DNA of 64,000 nt, from assembly GCF_963576615.1 (NCBI RefSeq), contig NC_088711.1, forward strand, positions 58,694,248-58,758,247, read 5' to 3'. The position numbers and the translations under genes were made by a program. Source of the DNA: Watersipora subatra. Lineage: Eukaryota > Bryozoa > Gymnolaemata > Cheilostomatida > Watersiporidae. Of the stretch, positions 35,301-47,740 are shown in pieces. Numbering within the stretch: position 1 is the first letter of the stretch; the number at the start of each line of letters is the position of its first letter. The notes below the pieces were generated by a model that did no database searches, was not told the DNA's origin, and saw only the letters and a list, made by a program, of their open reading frames with translations.

Positions 35301-38300
35301 TGCAAGCTTTTCGTGCAATAATTTCGAGACAAAGATACTGCAGTCAAACATCAAGATGCAAAGCAATCTGTTGTGGGATTTTTTCATATGTCAATACTAT
35401 AGTACGTTGGCACGAGTATACTTACTTGCTCACATATCCTATTGTGTGATACGCAGACAGACGATACGAAATTTTCTTGGCATCGGGCTGCCACCGCAGA
35501 ACTAGTAGCCTATTCTTAATGAATTTCGAGTATAGAATTACCATTACATAGCGAGTCACTGCTCTTTACATCCTTATATATGGTAGCATATAGTGTATTC
35601 CTGTACATTGCCTAATACATTTGCTCATAAACTTAATGATAAATAGTTCAGGTAATTATATATAGTGCCAAAATAAATGGATTATATAAAACAATGCCAA
35701 AAAGCTAAATTACATGTAAGACACTAAAATAATGAAGTATAACCATTAAACAAAAAGAGGTATTTGTTATTTCTTTTGTTATTGGGAGAGGCAAATGGAG
35801 GTGGAGCATTGTTCATACATGGAGCTGGCAGTGCATTGACTCAATTATCTACAGAAATTTTATAGCATCTGTCAAAAAACTACATGTAGTACATCAAGGT
35901 GACCGTGAGGAGTTATTGGACTATGATTGCAATAATGCAGATTTTTTGAAAGTTCGTCGCATTCCAGAGTTGATTTTATACTAAAATTTACTATTCTCTA
36001 TAGTAAACTGATAAATTAGTACCATTGCATATTCTATTACTGAGTCACTTAACAAAATATATCTCAAGTCATAAAAACCATTAATGTTCAAATTTCTAAA
36101 TAGCTATGTTAGAATATGCGTATAGAAGTACGTTTGAAAGTATGTAGTAGTTAATTTAGTATATGTATGTATGTGTATGCATGACTTTAAAAGACATTGC
36201 TTCAAGTTACACTTTTTTATTTTTTATTTCATCAGAATAATTCTTAAAGTTCCTACCAAATTAAGGTTCATTATCTTCATTAGCCAGCTGTAACTAACAA
36301 AAGGCAAAAAAAACGCATATATACCTGTTTTTTTAGTTGAGGCTGACTTTGAACCAATCTTCTCACGTCCTGTTATGGACTTGGAGTGGGAAAAAACAAT
36401 TTTGCGAGTCTTCGCTTTGTCCTGTAATGCACAGGCCTCCCACATCTCAGTATGGCTCGGTACTCTTACCCAAATGGGAGCTGACTTATTTCTGAAACAA
36501 AATTTATTCATTATGTTTTTACTGGTTTGTAGGTCCTGCCCACCCATAATCTCTTGTTCCTATGGTCACTAATTCACTCAGACGGATCTTATCTTGCGGT
36601 TGAATATTATTTGCTTGAAATTTCAAGAACTTTTGTAACTCAAAGTTATAAGAGAAAGCAACTTCTCTGATTGTAACAGCATCACAATACAGCAGGGAGA
36701 ACCACAGCTACGATAACGTCATCTTCCTTTCTGTTTTAAAAATATCTAAATATTTAAATCTCCAAAAGAATAGTTTTGTTTTGTTACGCTACCCACAAAA
36801 TACTTTACATATTTTTCCAATTGTCTAAAAGATTAAACAAAACAAATGCAACGATATATATAAGCAGTACTAAGGGGCTCAATAAGCAGTACTAACATGT
36901 AAAGACAACTCCTAGTTCTGCCAAAGGCTTCATTTTCCTATCTTGAGTGCTTGGGGGATCAAGCACATAATTGAGAAACAGGAAAAGGAAAGTAAATACA
37001 TTATGCGTCATTCCAGGCTGTGTTACTCCATATTTCTTTTTGTCTTATTAGCACCTCTATAGCCCTTTTCAAGCCTAACAACTTTTATGATTATATGTAC
37101 CCTGGGAGTCTAATGTGCTGCCAGAGATCGGCAGGTCTGTCAATAGAGCACTGAGAATAAGCATATGCACAATTATACTGAAGTGCTGCAAGGCAGATGG
37201 TTAGCCCATGTGTTAGAGTTTTGTGCTGCTAAGCCGAATTTTTTGAGTTTAAGTTCTGTGTAAAGCAGTCCTAACCTACAACTATATGGTTTTGTCTAGA
37301 TGGTAGAACAGACGGACAAGGCCGTTGTCATAACAACGATTAATGTTTGAATCCATTTGGACAAGCACAAATCAGTTGTTATGATTTGCTGCTTAATCCT
37401 TTGCATCATTATTTGATGCATCAAAACACACATAACTAAAGATTTGATCCACTGATGTCCTTTTTACAAATGATATGGATCCTTTGAATGGTAAAGCATC
37501 TAAAAGATTCTCTGAGGAATGATAGCATGGATCTTTGAAGATTTCAAAGGCTTAAGCAATATTCAGTTTAAATAAAAAATAAGCTGTTGCAAGTTTTACC
37601 GAAGCCATTTTTATTAATTCATATGTAATACTTAAACTTGAAAACTTGTTATGACTAAAATTTTTCATAATTATGAATAAATGTAAAATAGGGTAGTTGG
37701 ATTTATAAATCGATAGCAATGCGTTACCAGAATAGTTTATCAATTATATAAAGTTTCCTTTATAATTTATTAATTTATAAATCCATGTTTAGTTTGGCAT
37801 GAATATTAAAAAGAATTCATGAAATTTAGCTACTATGATCAGCTCTGACTGTAGGAAAACGCATCTGCATTTATTTCTTTACAAGAATAATTACTTCTTC
37901 AAATCATGAAACTCCTGTGGATATAGTGTAGCTGACAGTCAGTAACTTTCATTGTCAATTAAGTGATAAGATTTCGATTGGTGAAACTACTTAGCTAAAA
38001 GATGAATTATAACCGCTGACCTTTTCCTTTGATGTACCTTTACACTCAGGGCACACCTCAAAGAAATGTCTCAAACTGACCAATGAAAAGCACAGAAAAG
38101 CAAGCCGATCATCTACTAGCAGGAATGTAAAAAAGGTCGAAAAGTGCAGGTCTTTGCACATTTAATGTAGGCCTAAACTGTCACACCGAAGTTGGTGCAA
38201 CTTTCTGCAAATTATAACTGTTTTTTTCTAAGCATTCCTTTTTCTTGAATTGCGCGAATTTTTAACATATTTGATGATGTTGGGCTTTATAGCCTAGCAA

Positions 38301-41300
38301 TATTAGTGGTTCTTCTGGAGTTATCTATAGCGCAGTGAGTCAAATTCACTTTTGCTTCTTTGATGGACAGATTTAAAAAAAGAACTTGTTGTAAGATACA
38401 TAATTTTGGATAAAAGATACTTTAAAACCAAAAAGAATTTAATCTCAATCGAAATGCTAAAATCTAAATAGGCTTAGCAAAATGATCAATAGTGTCATGA
38501 TCAATACAAATAGATTAATAAACTATATGTATTGATCATTACATCTCTACAAAAGTCGCTTACAATAAAATAAATACTTACTTTTGATTTTGTAAATTAA
38601 ACTCTATTGTTTAACATGAAACAAAAAAATGTTTGGCTGTCCAAATCCTTTAAAGGTTGATTTGCAACAAAATTCACATTACAGTTATTTGGTATCAAAA
38701 GATTCACCACGCCTTACTCTGCTGTGTTGTAGGTGCAAAATATGTGGAAATATGATTACAAGCTCTTAAAAGCTCAAAAATGAACAGTTAATCGCCGCCA
38801 TCATGAAGCTGTTGTAGATTAGAATCTCTTTCCAAAACGGCTCAAATGGGACGTAGTTGAACGGGATGGCTTCTGTTTACACTTTCATGCAACCTCATTC
38901 GTCGAAATATTTTCACAAATATACTTCACGCATTCAATAAAACCATGTCTATTGTCGTTATGCGTCTATTTCATCATCATTGTAATGCTGTCACTTTCAG
39001 CACTGATATCTTATAACCTACCATGAAAATTCGTTTAATTCTTTAACCTTAGCTCTAAGGAGTACATATCATTGTCTGATAAACATGACAAGCCTGTTGG
39101 TCGCCTGTGATAATCGAAAAATGCTGCAGAAATTATTTGCGGTGTTTGGCAGGAAGCATGGGTCACATAATCAGATTACGACTAGACGATTAGACCAAGC
39201 CGAAACAAAACTGTAAAGTAGCGAGCATCTATACTTGATACGGGCTCTTCGGTAAAACCCGAAGTGTTTGTCATAAACTAATGCTACGATAAGTTTATAT
39301 TGAGTCTTTTATTGACCTTTCAATTCACATGAGAACATCACGTGTCAAAACAATAACCAAATGGATTGACTACGTCAGAGAAATAAACTGATTCCAATCT
39401 ACGGCGGTTTCATGATGGTGGCGATTAACTGTTCGTTTTTGAGCATTTAAGAGCTTGTAATCACATTTCCACATATTTTGCACCTACAACACAGCAGAGT
39501 AAGACATGGTGAATCTTTTGATACCAAATAACTGTAATGTGAATTATGTTGCAAGTCAACCTTTAAAAACTATGCATAAACTTCATGTCTTAGTGGGATT
39601 TACCTTCTCTGTAAGACTAGTTTAATTATAATAGAAACCAAACTTAGCATCGTTCATAACAACAACCATTACCATTCCAAATGATTAGCTGTATCCAATT
39701 TTTTATTTTACTTTAGTATTTTATTCCCTTTCAATATTTTATTTTTACTTATCTTTTTTCTCATGGTCTAGTTCGCTTTAAACGGCATTGACCTGTGATA
39801 ATAAAGTTTATATCTATCTATATATCTATCTATATATCTATCTATATATCTATCCATCTGACCTGTGATAATAAAGTTTATATCTATCTATATATCTATC
39901 TATATATCTATCTATATATCTATCCATCTGACCTGTGATAATAAAGTTTATATCTATCTATATATCTATCTATATATCTATCCATCTGACCTGTGATAAT
40001 AAAGTTTATATCTATATATTTATATATCTATCCATATGACCTGTGATAATAAAGTTTATATCTATATATCTATCTATATATCTATCCATCTACATTTTGT
40101 ATCTATATATCTATCTATGCTATCTATGCTATCTATGCTATCTATGCTATCTATGCTATGCTATGTTAAGCAAGAATACTGTTAGCTTAATGACTAAAAG
40201 TTCATCCTCAGTTTAATGTCTTGTAAAACTAATCATAACATATAGATATTGCATTTAACTAACTTGCAGGAAAATCTTATTTTATTCGGTAACAGAAAAT
40301 TTTGTGTTATCGTCTGATTACCTCGTTTTAGCCAAGTACAATATAATTTTTTTTTTAAAGATATGAACTGGCATCTATTAAAACATTCTAAGAGTAGCTA
40401 GATTCCATTCCTAGCAGAAGTGTTACAATCATTATAAATTTATTTAAAAAACTTCTAGATTGTAGTAAAATTTCAACCTATTTTGTATCACAAAATTATT
40501 GAAAACTTTTGATCTATTAAATACAATACACGTATCTCTAAGCACCACCATTTATGAAATACTCTCAATAATAAGAAGATCTGCGCTGTTTTGGCAGCTT
40601 GTCACAGGGAGTAAGCATTTGCATAGTCAGCCTCCATTCTTCTTACTGGTTAAACTAACGCTCCTGGCATCTCGCGAAATAACAGATTGCCTGCTGCCAG
40701 CTCAGAGAGTCATGCAATAAACTGAATTATATAACTGACACTCTGAAATATTGATTCCTATCTAAATTATAACTGTTGCACATTGAAAATAGAACCTGTT
40801 ATAGAAAGACGTAGCAATGTCAGAATCCAATGATCTACTTAACTCCAAACTTTCACTTTGTGAGATGAGATTTTAATTACCTGTGTGGCAGTAACAGTGA
40901 TAAGACACATGGCAATATCAAAACAGTTTACAAATACTAAAGCCAAACTTTGCCCATTGGATAATCCGAAACTGCAAAAGGCATGTAGGTCAGGCAGTAT
41001 CTAAAGATAGGCCACGCTTCATAGTCAGTAAACTTTTCTGGACATAACGACGGTCCTCTCTCATCCCAAATTTCTCACAGCAATGCTTTTAGATAAGATG
41101 ACTGACTAGATGACTTTTAGATTTGATGACTTCTATTATATAAGAGGTTACTCACCGTTGCAGCAAGCGAGGGTTGTTGTCTGGGGTTTCCTGAGATTGG
41201 AGATCAATGCTATTAAGAGCATTGTGATTCAGCTTTAGTATGTCTGCTGTGGCCGAGGGCCGGACAGAGAGGAATGTACCAGCACTCTCCACATTGTGAA

Positions 41301-44300
41301 TCACCTGCAGTTGTCCAACTGGAGATCTCTGTAAAATTACAAGCAGCTTTTCTCATATCTTCGTTCATCGTGCGCAGCAATAGCATCATGTCATTCATTA
41401 TTCTTTAAACGGTTCATCATTGTTAGGCCGAAAGTAATGCTGAGTTTATAGTTCATGTTCTATCTGGTGCAAGTCAGTAACATGAAATGATAAACCTATC
41501 ATATTGGCCTCTTAATAGTACATATATTCCTAAAAACCTATAAACATGTACATCGATATACATGTAGTGTAAGTATTCCTATATACATGTATTCTTAGCA
41601 TCTGTATACGTACATGTTGGACCATCCACATAGCTACTTTTGTGCACTAGTTTATCCTGTTTACTACTGTGTACTAGTCTATCATATTTACTACCGTGTA
41701 CTAGTCTATCATATTTACTACTGTGTACTAGTATATCATATTTACTACCGTGTACTAGTCTATCATATTTACTACTATGTACTAGTCTATCATATTTACT
41801 ACCGTGTACTAGTCTATCATATTTACTACTGTGTACTAGTCTATCATATTTACTACTGTGTACTAGTATATCATATTTACTACCGTGTACTAGTCTATCA
41901 TATTTACTACTGTGTAGTAGCCTATCATATTTACTACTGTATACTAGTCTATCATATTTACTACTGCGTACTAGTCTATCATATTTACTACTGTATACTA
42001 GTCTATCATATTTACTACTATGTACTAGTCTATCATATTTACTACTGTGTACTAGTATATCATATTTACTACTGTGTAGTAGTCTATCATATTTACTACT
42101 GTGTACTAGTATATCATATTTACTACCGTGTACTAGCCTATCATATTTACTACTATACACTTGTCCACCCTGTATGCAACTGAGCATTCATCATTCTTTC
42201 AAATACTTCTATGTACTTGTTTCATTCCATCATAACAGGTATTATATCTGACAATATCATAACTAGTAGCACCTGTTACTAGTTATTCTGTCATTACAAA
42301 CAACCTTTGATAATGTCATTTTTCCAATCGCTCTCTAGTCATAGCATGCATCATAGGTGCAAAACATGTACTACAGATTACAAGAAACTCTTGTGAATGT
42401 GTGATGGTCAACAACATATACAGGGTAGCTACAGCTCTGTAACTCACACACACACTTACCAGCAGTCTCTAAATATCGTATAGGAATTGGGCAATTAAAA
42501 TAATTGCATATATACTACTAATCATATTCTAAAATTGGAGTATAAAAATTAGATGTGTGTATATGAATATCTTTTGTTCTAGCACAAAAAGCAGTTTTTT
42601 TCAATGATGCCTGTAGCTAGTGTGTTTTGAAAGAATGATAATTGGTTTCACCAGTAACACGTAATCACGTTAGCAAATAAACGGAAATCCATATCATAAT
42701 AAAGTCGCTAATATAAAACTCACTCAAATTACTATGAACATGTCAGTTTCATCCTTCTTCAGTTAATTTAGAATATATCTAGGTATCAAAAGAATAACCA
42801 TACCATGTAGTATCTCAAACCTCAACCGTTTTCAATATATCTTAGATATCATAGAGCAGCAAGTATTTTCATATATCTAGAAAGCACCTGAAGAAGTTGT
42901 CATCTTTGACTATTCCGAATTATCTCTTTACGTCGCCACGAGTTTAGACATGGTTAGTCTGATAAGAATAGCTCACCTGTTTGTATTTCTTGTAGCTGAA
43001 CTTTTCTAGTTTCTTATGATTATTAAGCCCCTCGACAAGCCTTGTAGCCATTTCAACTTCTATTCGCGTGCTCTCGCGCTTCAAGTGTGCTCTTTCATTA
43101 GACATAGTAACGTGCATCCTAGCAAGTGTTTGGCTTAGCCATGGATTACACACAAGGCCATTTAGCTCTTGTTTGCATTGCGCACCAAGACATAATGTCA
43201 TTGATATCAGAGTCAGTGACATTAGTGAACTCGGCTCCAAATAACACCCGACATGAAAGGCTGCCATGCTATGCTGACAAAGAATAAAAATTATTCACGG
43301 ATATTTCACATGGATTCATATTGAGACAGGTTTGGTGGTATTGTTACAGTCGGGATATAATATGAGACACTTGCCTGACTTGCTTCAAATAGCGGGAGAC
43401 TATTAGTACTTTCCAATATGTCGGCGGTGTTCACAAAGGAGCCATATTATTTGCGCTGGCAACTATAGTCATATTGCATTTCATCTCATTTCAAATCTCC
43501 GGCTGTTAAGGCTCCAGAAAATGTGTTGCAAATGTCCTAATCCTTTATATTGGTTATACATGTATGTATACCGATATACATGTATATAGATATACGTGTG
43601 TTTTGGTATACATGTGTTTTGGTATACATGTATAACTAAATACATGTATCATTTATACGTACATATATACGTAGTATCTGCCTACTTACATGTTGGTCCA
43701 TCCACTTAGCTGCTTTTGTACACTAGTACATCTTGTTTATTTCTGTGTACTAGTTTATTCTATTGATTACTGTATACTTGTAATACAAGTATAATACCAT
43801 CTATGATAATAAGCGTATACACACTGATATCCGTGATGCTTGCTCTGTTGAAGTATACATACTTTATGTATGGTTCATCTAACCTTGTATTTTTATCACC
43901 AAGATTTATCCAAAAGATTATGCTATTTTCCTTCGAAGTGCAGAATCGAAGAAGTTCTAAAATGGTTTCTTACATGATATTTTGATTTATTGAGTGCCAA
44001 TCTGCCTAGTGCCTACCAGATGAACTGCAATAAAGTTTCAGTGGTAATAGAAATTTAGGATTTCAATTAATATGTAGCTGTGAAACAAAACTGTTTTGTA
44101 GCTTTGAAAATGATAAGGTTTTTATCAAGTGCTGCAGATCATTAGGTGTATTTCATCGCAGTTCATCAGTTGGTACTGCTATTTTTTCATATTTTCATCT
44201 TTCGACAAAAATGTTTATAAGTGCCTTTTATTTACTGTCTTTTATCGTATCACTTAGTGTGGCTGCCGTTGTATTATAACATTACAGCATTACATCATAA

Positions 44301-45820
44301 CATTACATGGTTTTGCATCGCGCTGGACAGTATTGCAGGTATAGCATTACTCTGTCTCATAGTGCAAAGCGCTGTACAATCTTTTATTATCTCGCTGTAC
44401 TATGACATAGTGCTATGTCAAGTAGTAATGAATTATGAAGTATCTTGTGATAATGAGTATAGATTAAATATTTTTAATTTTGTACAATAGTATTAGAAGC
44501 TTTAGATGAAATAAATGAAACTCCCACAAACCCTTTCCTATATTAATATGCTAAAATCGAGAGGAGCTAACTCCAGAGATTCTTACAAATAGTGAAATAT
44601 GTAAATTATCTTTTGTGTCAGCATCTTATTGCAAAGGAGTAACAACTCACAGTAATTTGTTATTGTTTCTGATGGTTTGTATTCATATACATGTAAGTCT
44701 TCGGTGTGATGAGCTGAGAAATAGTGTGACTTATCAATCGGAGTGCAGTGTAAATACATATGGGAGATTATGTCATGGTGGCATTTAAATTAGTGACTAG
44801 AGTTATGCTACCTTCAGCATAACTAATGCTAACTGCTACATGTCATACTGTATATTTTGCATTTGTATATCACTTGCATCCCATTCTAAACCTCACCTCA
44901 TAAAGCTCAATTCATAAACTATGCAGAGAGAGTTTTGTATGAACATGTGATGATATATTCCACATCTTCTTTCAACTTTGAGCAGAAACAAAACTTCACA
45001 TGAAAATTTACTTCTCCAAATGGATGTAGCCAGCTTTAACTTACTGAAATTCATGACTCTTTTAACAGAAAGATATCAAAATTGTGTCTCACCTGGACAT
45101 TGCTAAGGTCACATCTTCCCAACACAACTTGATCATTAGTCAAATGCCTGACGTTGCACAGATAATAAAACTAAAAATTCCACTGTCATACAGCCTACGA
45201 CCAAAGTGATATTGGAAAAAGAAAGGGTACTGATGGTTGAGAAATGCAATATTAGCAGTCAAATGGCACTGAAGTGCAATAGGATAACTGCAATGGTAGC
45301 TGTAATGTACTGGGTGTGGGTGTTATTATATACAACAAACAGCAATAATGAAAGGAAAAGATTATATGTTTATATCTCTCCCCCTGCAATAGGAAAAATG
45401 CAATATTAGAAGTAAAATGCACTGATATTATTAGAATAACCAATATTATTAATATATTAATACAGTAATACCAATGTAATAGTAATACAGTAATATTACT
45501 ATATTATAGTAATATAGTAATATTACAGTAATACCAATCTCTAAAACTAATGCACAATTTTGTTTACATTTAAAAACACCATAGCTAACAATATCAAGAA
45601 GTATCAAAAAGAATACCCAAACTTAGTAATAGTAATACAGTAATAATAGAAAACCAATGCACAATTTTGTTTACATTTCTAAACGTCATAGATAACAATA
45701 TCAAGAAGTATCAAGAAGAATGTCCAAACTTATAATTATAATTAAATATCGTACTAATCTCATAAGAATAGTTAAAAAAAATATCATCGCCGTTTCCTTT
45801 ACTTACACTGCGTTAGACAT
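29385..45820 (-). CDS. Unrecognised 13-exon gene, about 860 residues
   Basis: Minus-strand exons: 45820-45807 (ATG), 45147-45093, 43273-42977, 41328-41156, 36491-36325, 34424-34333, 33583-33421, 33109-32917, 32154-32013, 31552-31415, 31196-31019, 30971-30766, 30149-29385 (TAG). All borders are GT-AG, all phases agree, and the total of 2,583 nt is a multiple of three. I do not recognise the product. Residues 40-54 are hydrophobic but short. An Arg/Lys/Glu-rich, likely helical stretch (ERAHLKRESTRIEVEM) follows. The middle is basic and mixed, including an acidic GQEFDDADDN patch. The last exon (254 residues) is Ser/Thr/Asn-rich and looks disordered. CpG-rich DNA upstream (about 45850-46060) may be its promoter. 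The intron structure is strong; the first two exons and one 47-bp intron are less certain. Confidence 0.72.
34425..36324. other. Intron 5 of the minus-strand gene
   Basis: About 1.9 kb of AT-rich DNA holding the hairpin at 34867-34911. No other feature is supported. Confidence 0.45.
34867..34911. repeat. 18-bp-arm hairpin with an extra inverted copy
   Basis: gcaccatcgcattagtaa (34867-34884) is mirrored at 34894-34911 across a 9-nt loop. A third, partial copy (ttactaatgcacc) directly precedes the left arm. It lies in the large intron between exons 5 and 6 of the minus-strand gene. Confidence 0.85.
37196..37345 (+). repeat. tRNA-derived SINE-like sequence
   Basis: A box-A-like TGGTTAGCCCATG, and later a degenerate box B (GAGTTTAAGTTC), precede a stretch with cagacggacaag. 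It resembles the tRNA-like arms of the foldback element at 12985-14910 (shared gagttta...aaagc and acaga-c-gacaag words). Decayed; family assignment is inferred. Confidence 0.45.
38650..39566. mobile_element. Long-TIR DNA element, copy 1
   Basis: About 0.92 kb bounded by inverted repeats of about 180 bp that start taaaggttgatttgcaac; arms 38651-38830 and 39386-39565 are highly similar. No coding frame is seen. The interior (for example tgctgcagaaattat) matches copy 2 at 46676-47538 on the opposite strand. Long arms suggest a Mutator-like or foldback MITE, but a target duplication is not clear. Confidence 0.8.
39790..40165 (+). repeat. Tandem 50-70-bp units ending in TATC microsatellite
   Basis: Five copies of gacctgtgataataaag (39790, 39860, 39930, 39988, 40038), each followed by runs of tatctatctatata; the last part degenerates to ctatg repeats. 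Single-copy sequence just upstream followed by AATAAAG and a TATC tail looks like the 3' end of a non-LTR retrotransposon whose tail expanded; that reading is inference. Confidence 0.85.
41637..42172 (+). repeat. 27-bp minisatellite
   Basis: About 20 copies of a 27-bp unit containing tactagtctatcatattta, with variants such as accgtg or actgtg at the junction. The unit is a multiple of three, so at least three frames on both strands stay open for about 190-200 codons. Those frames are by-products. The array lies in intron 3 of the minus-strand gene. Confidence 0.95.
43555..43800 (+). repeat. Unexpanded paralogue of the 27-bp satellite and its flank
   Basis: The stretch with tacatgttggtccatccac, then ttttgtacactag and about three loose 27-bp units, matches the left flank and start of the array at 41520-41700. 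Here the array has not expanded. Confidence 0.7.
43801..45092. other. Intron 2 of the minus-strand gene, left part
   Basis: AT-rich DNA between the unexpanded satellite and the small exon at 45147-45093. No other feature is supported. Confidence 0.4.
45440..45740 (+). repeat. AT-rich tandem duplication
   Basis: A run of trinucleotide-like taa/tac repeats (45440-45530) is followed by two adjacent copies of a unit of about 110 bp (about 45543-45650 and 45650-45735) sharing aatgcacaattttgtttac and aacaatatcaagaagtatca. Confidence 0.8.
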
Positions 45821-45849
45821 AAGTTAGAATACCAAAGTACTCAAATGTG

Positions 45850-46060
45850 TCTAAAATGTCAGTTACTTTGAAATCGGCAAAAATGAAACGATTTCTGTAC
45901 TCCTCCTACGTTAATCACAGAAACCTTCGGCAATTCGACAATGCTATAGACTGGTGAAATGTGCACGTTATTTTTTCGTGAAATGCGCACGACTTAATCG
46001 TTCTAGTCTCTGTCGCTCAGCGTTTCAATTTCGGGTCTTAACTTTGATAAAAGTGAGGCT
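45850..46060 (-). promoter_or_regulatory. CpG-rich putative promoter of the minus-strand gene
   Basis: A stretch with several CpG dinucleotides (for example cgtgaaatgcgcacgac) just upstream of the inferred ATG at 45820, in otherwise CpG-poor DNA. No TATA box is obvious. The assignment depends on the inferred first exon. Confidence 0.35.
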
Positions 46061-46084
46061 TAACAAGTTTTAATAACATTTTTC

Positions 46085-46275
46085 GTCCAAAGAAATCTGT
46101 CTATTTGTGTATAATCCGATCAGATGGGTAAGTTTTAAGATAATGCCGACGGTTTACAAAGACTTGGTAACATATTTAAATAAGTTTGTATGTGTTTTGT
46201 ATCGTTATTATACTTTAACGACTCTACAAAACGATGGTTAAATTTGTTGATGAAATTTTGAGGCAAGGGTTCGTC
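46085..46275 (+). repeat. Dispersed repeat, also at 63362-63560
   Basis: Shares with 63362-63560 the words atcagatgggtaagttt, tgtgttttgtatc and ggttaaatttgttgatga in the same order, with moderate divergence. Its class is unknown. Confidence 0.75.
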
Positions 46276-46571
46276 TCATTGTTGATGAATAATTTTCGGG
46301 AGTTGTGTGCAAATGTGCATTTATAATAAATCTCCCAACCAATCACTTCGCTCATGTTTAGTCGTGGCATAATTACATTATAAATTTGAGTAACTTACCT
46401 GAAAAGCTAGATCTTTACTAAAATCTTTACTAAAACAATACCCACATTTTGGGCCAACATAACAATCGTGACGCAGGATGGTCAACAGCGCTAGTTAATA
46501 GCCCCAAGCAAGCGCTTCAAGAATGAGTATCTTAACCAATGTAATGACTATTTGTACAATGAATCCAGTAT

Positions 46572-46645
46572 TCCATGTAGCTTAGTCACAAAGTTCACTA
46601 TCTTTAGATCTGGGGTCCTGAGATCAAATCCATCGCAGGGTGGAT
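46572..46645 (+). repeat. tRNA-like SINE fragment beside long-TIR copy 2
   Basis: tgtagcttagtc (box-A-like, 46576-46587) and gagatcaaatcc (box-B-like, 46620-46631) are spaced as in a tRNA gene. The ends do not pair well, so it is read as a tRNA-derived SINE remnant. Confidence 0.45.
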
Positions 46646-46675
46646 TTTTCATTGTTAGATTTTAATTCCTAAAAC

Positions 46676-47538
46676 TTAAATGTTGACTTGCAACAAAATT
46701 CACATTACGGTTATTTGGTATCAAAAGATTCGCCACATCTTACTCTGCTGTGTTTTAGGTGCCAAATATGTGAAAATGTGATTACAAACTCTTAAAACAT
46801 ACTACTCTTAAAACTACTCAATCAATTTGGTTATTGTTTTAACACGTGATGTTTTCACGTGAATTGAAAGGCCAATAAAAGGCTCAATATCAAACGTCTC
46901 GTAGCAATAGTTTATGACAAACACTTCGGGGTTTTACCGAAAAGCCCGTATCAAATATAGATGCTCGCTACTTTACAGTTTTGTTTCGGCTTGGTCTAAT
47001 CGTCTAGTCGTAATCTGATCATGTGACACATACTTCCTCCCAAACAGCTTGAATAATTTCTGCAGCATTTTTCGACTATCACAAGTAACCAACAGGCTCC
47101 TCATGTTTATCAGAGGATGATATGCACTCATTCGAGCTAAGGTTAAAAATTTAATGAATTTTTACGGTGGGTTTTGAAACATCAGTTCTCAAAATGGCAG
47201 CATTACAATGATGATGAAATAGACGCGGAAGGACAATAGACATGGTTTTATTGAACGCAAGAAGTATATTTGCGAAAATATTTCGACGATTGAGATTGCA
47301 TGAAATTGTAAACAGAAGCCACCTTGTTCCGTTACGCCTCATTTGAGCCATTTTGGAAAGGGATTCTAATCTATGGCGGTCTCGTGATGGCTGCGATTAA
47401 CTGTTCGTTTTTGAGCTTCTAAGAGCTTGTAATCACATTTCCACATATTTTGCATTTACAAGACAATAGAGTAAGACATGGTGAAACTTTGGATACGAAA
47501 TAACTGTAATAGGAATTTTGTTGCAAGTAAACCTTTAA
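46676..47538. mobile_element. Long-TIR DNA element, copy 2 (inverted relative to copy 1)
   Basis: Same inverted ends as copy 1 (taaatgttgacttgcaac at the left, reverse complement at the right) and the same interior in the opposite orientation. It is 0.86 kb, noncoding, and lies just upstream of the inferred 5' end of the minus-strand gene. Confidence 0.8.
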
Positions 47539-47666
47539 CACAGGGTTTAAAAAAAAACACACTGAGTTTTATACATATATATTGGCCGATGACGGTCTGT
47601 CTGTTTACTATTTGGGTCATAAAGGGGAGAGAATAACTAGTTCTCCAATTATTCTTCAGTTCAACA

Positions 47667-47740
47667 AGGTGGATGATTAGTATAATTGGTTAGAGTTTTC
47701 GTCTGCTAAGCAGGATGCCATGGGTGTGAGCCTGATACAA
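47667..47740 (+). repeat. tRNA-like (Ser-type) sequence
   Basis: Reads as a tRNA with attagtataattggttagag (D-arm/box A) and an anticodon-like GCT in gtctgctaagcagga. The acceptor ends do not pair and box B is poor (gggtgtgagcc), so it is a pseudo-tRNA or SINE head rather than a working tRNA gene. Confidence 0.45.

Noticed and set aside
41579-42251. Three long open frames (189-203 codons) on both strands
   Set aside because: They arise because the 27-bp satellite unit is a multiple of three; no gene-like composition outside the repeat.
47667-47740. Functional serine tRNA gene
   Set aside because: Acceptor ends do not pair and box B is degenerate.
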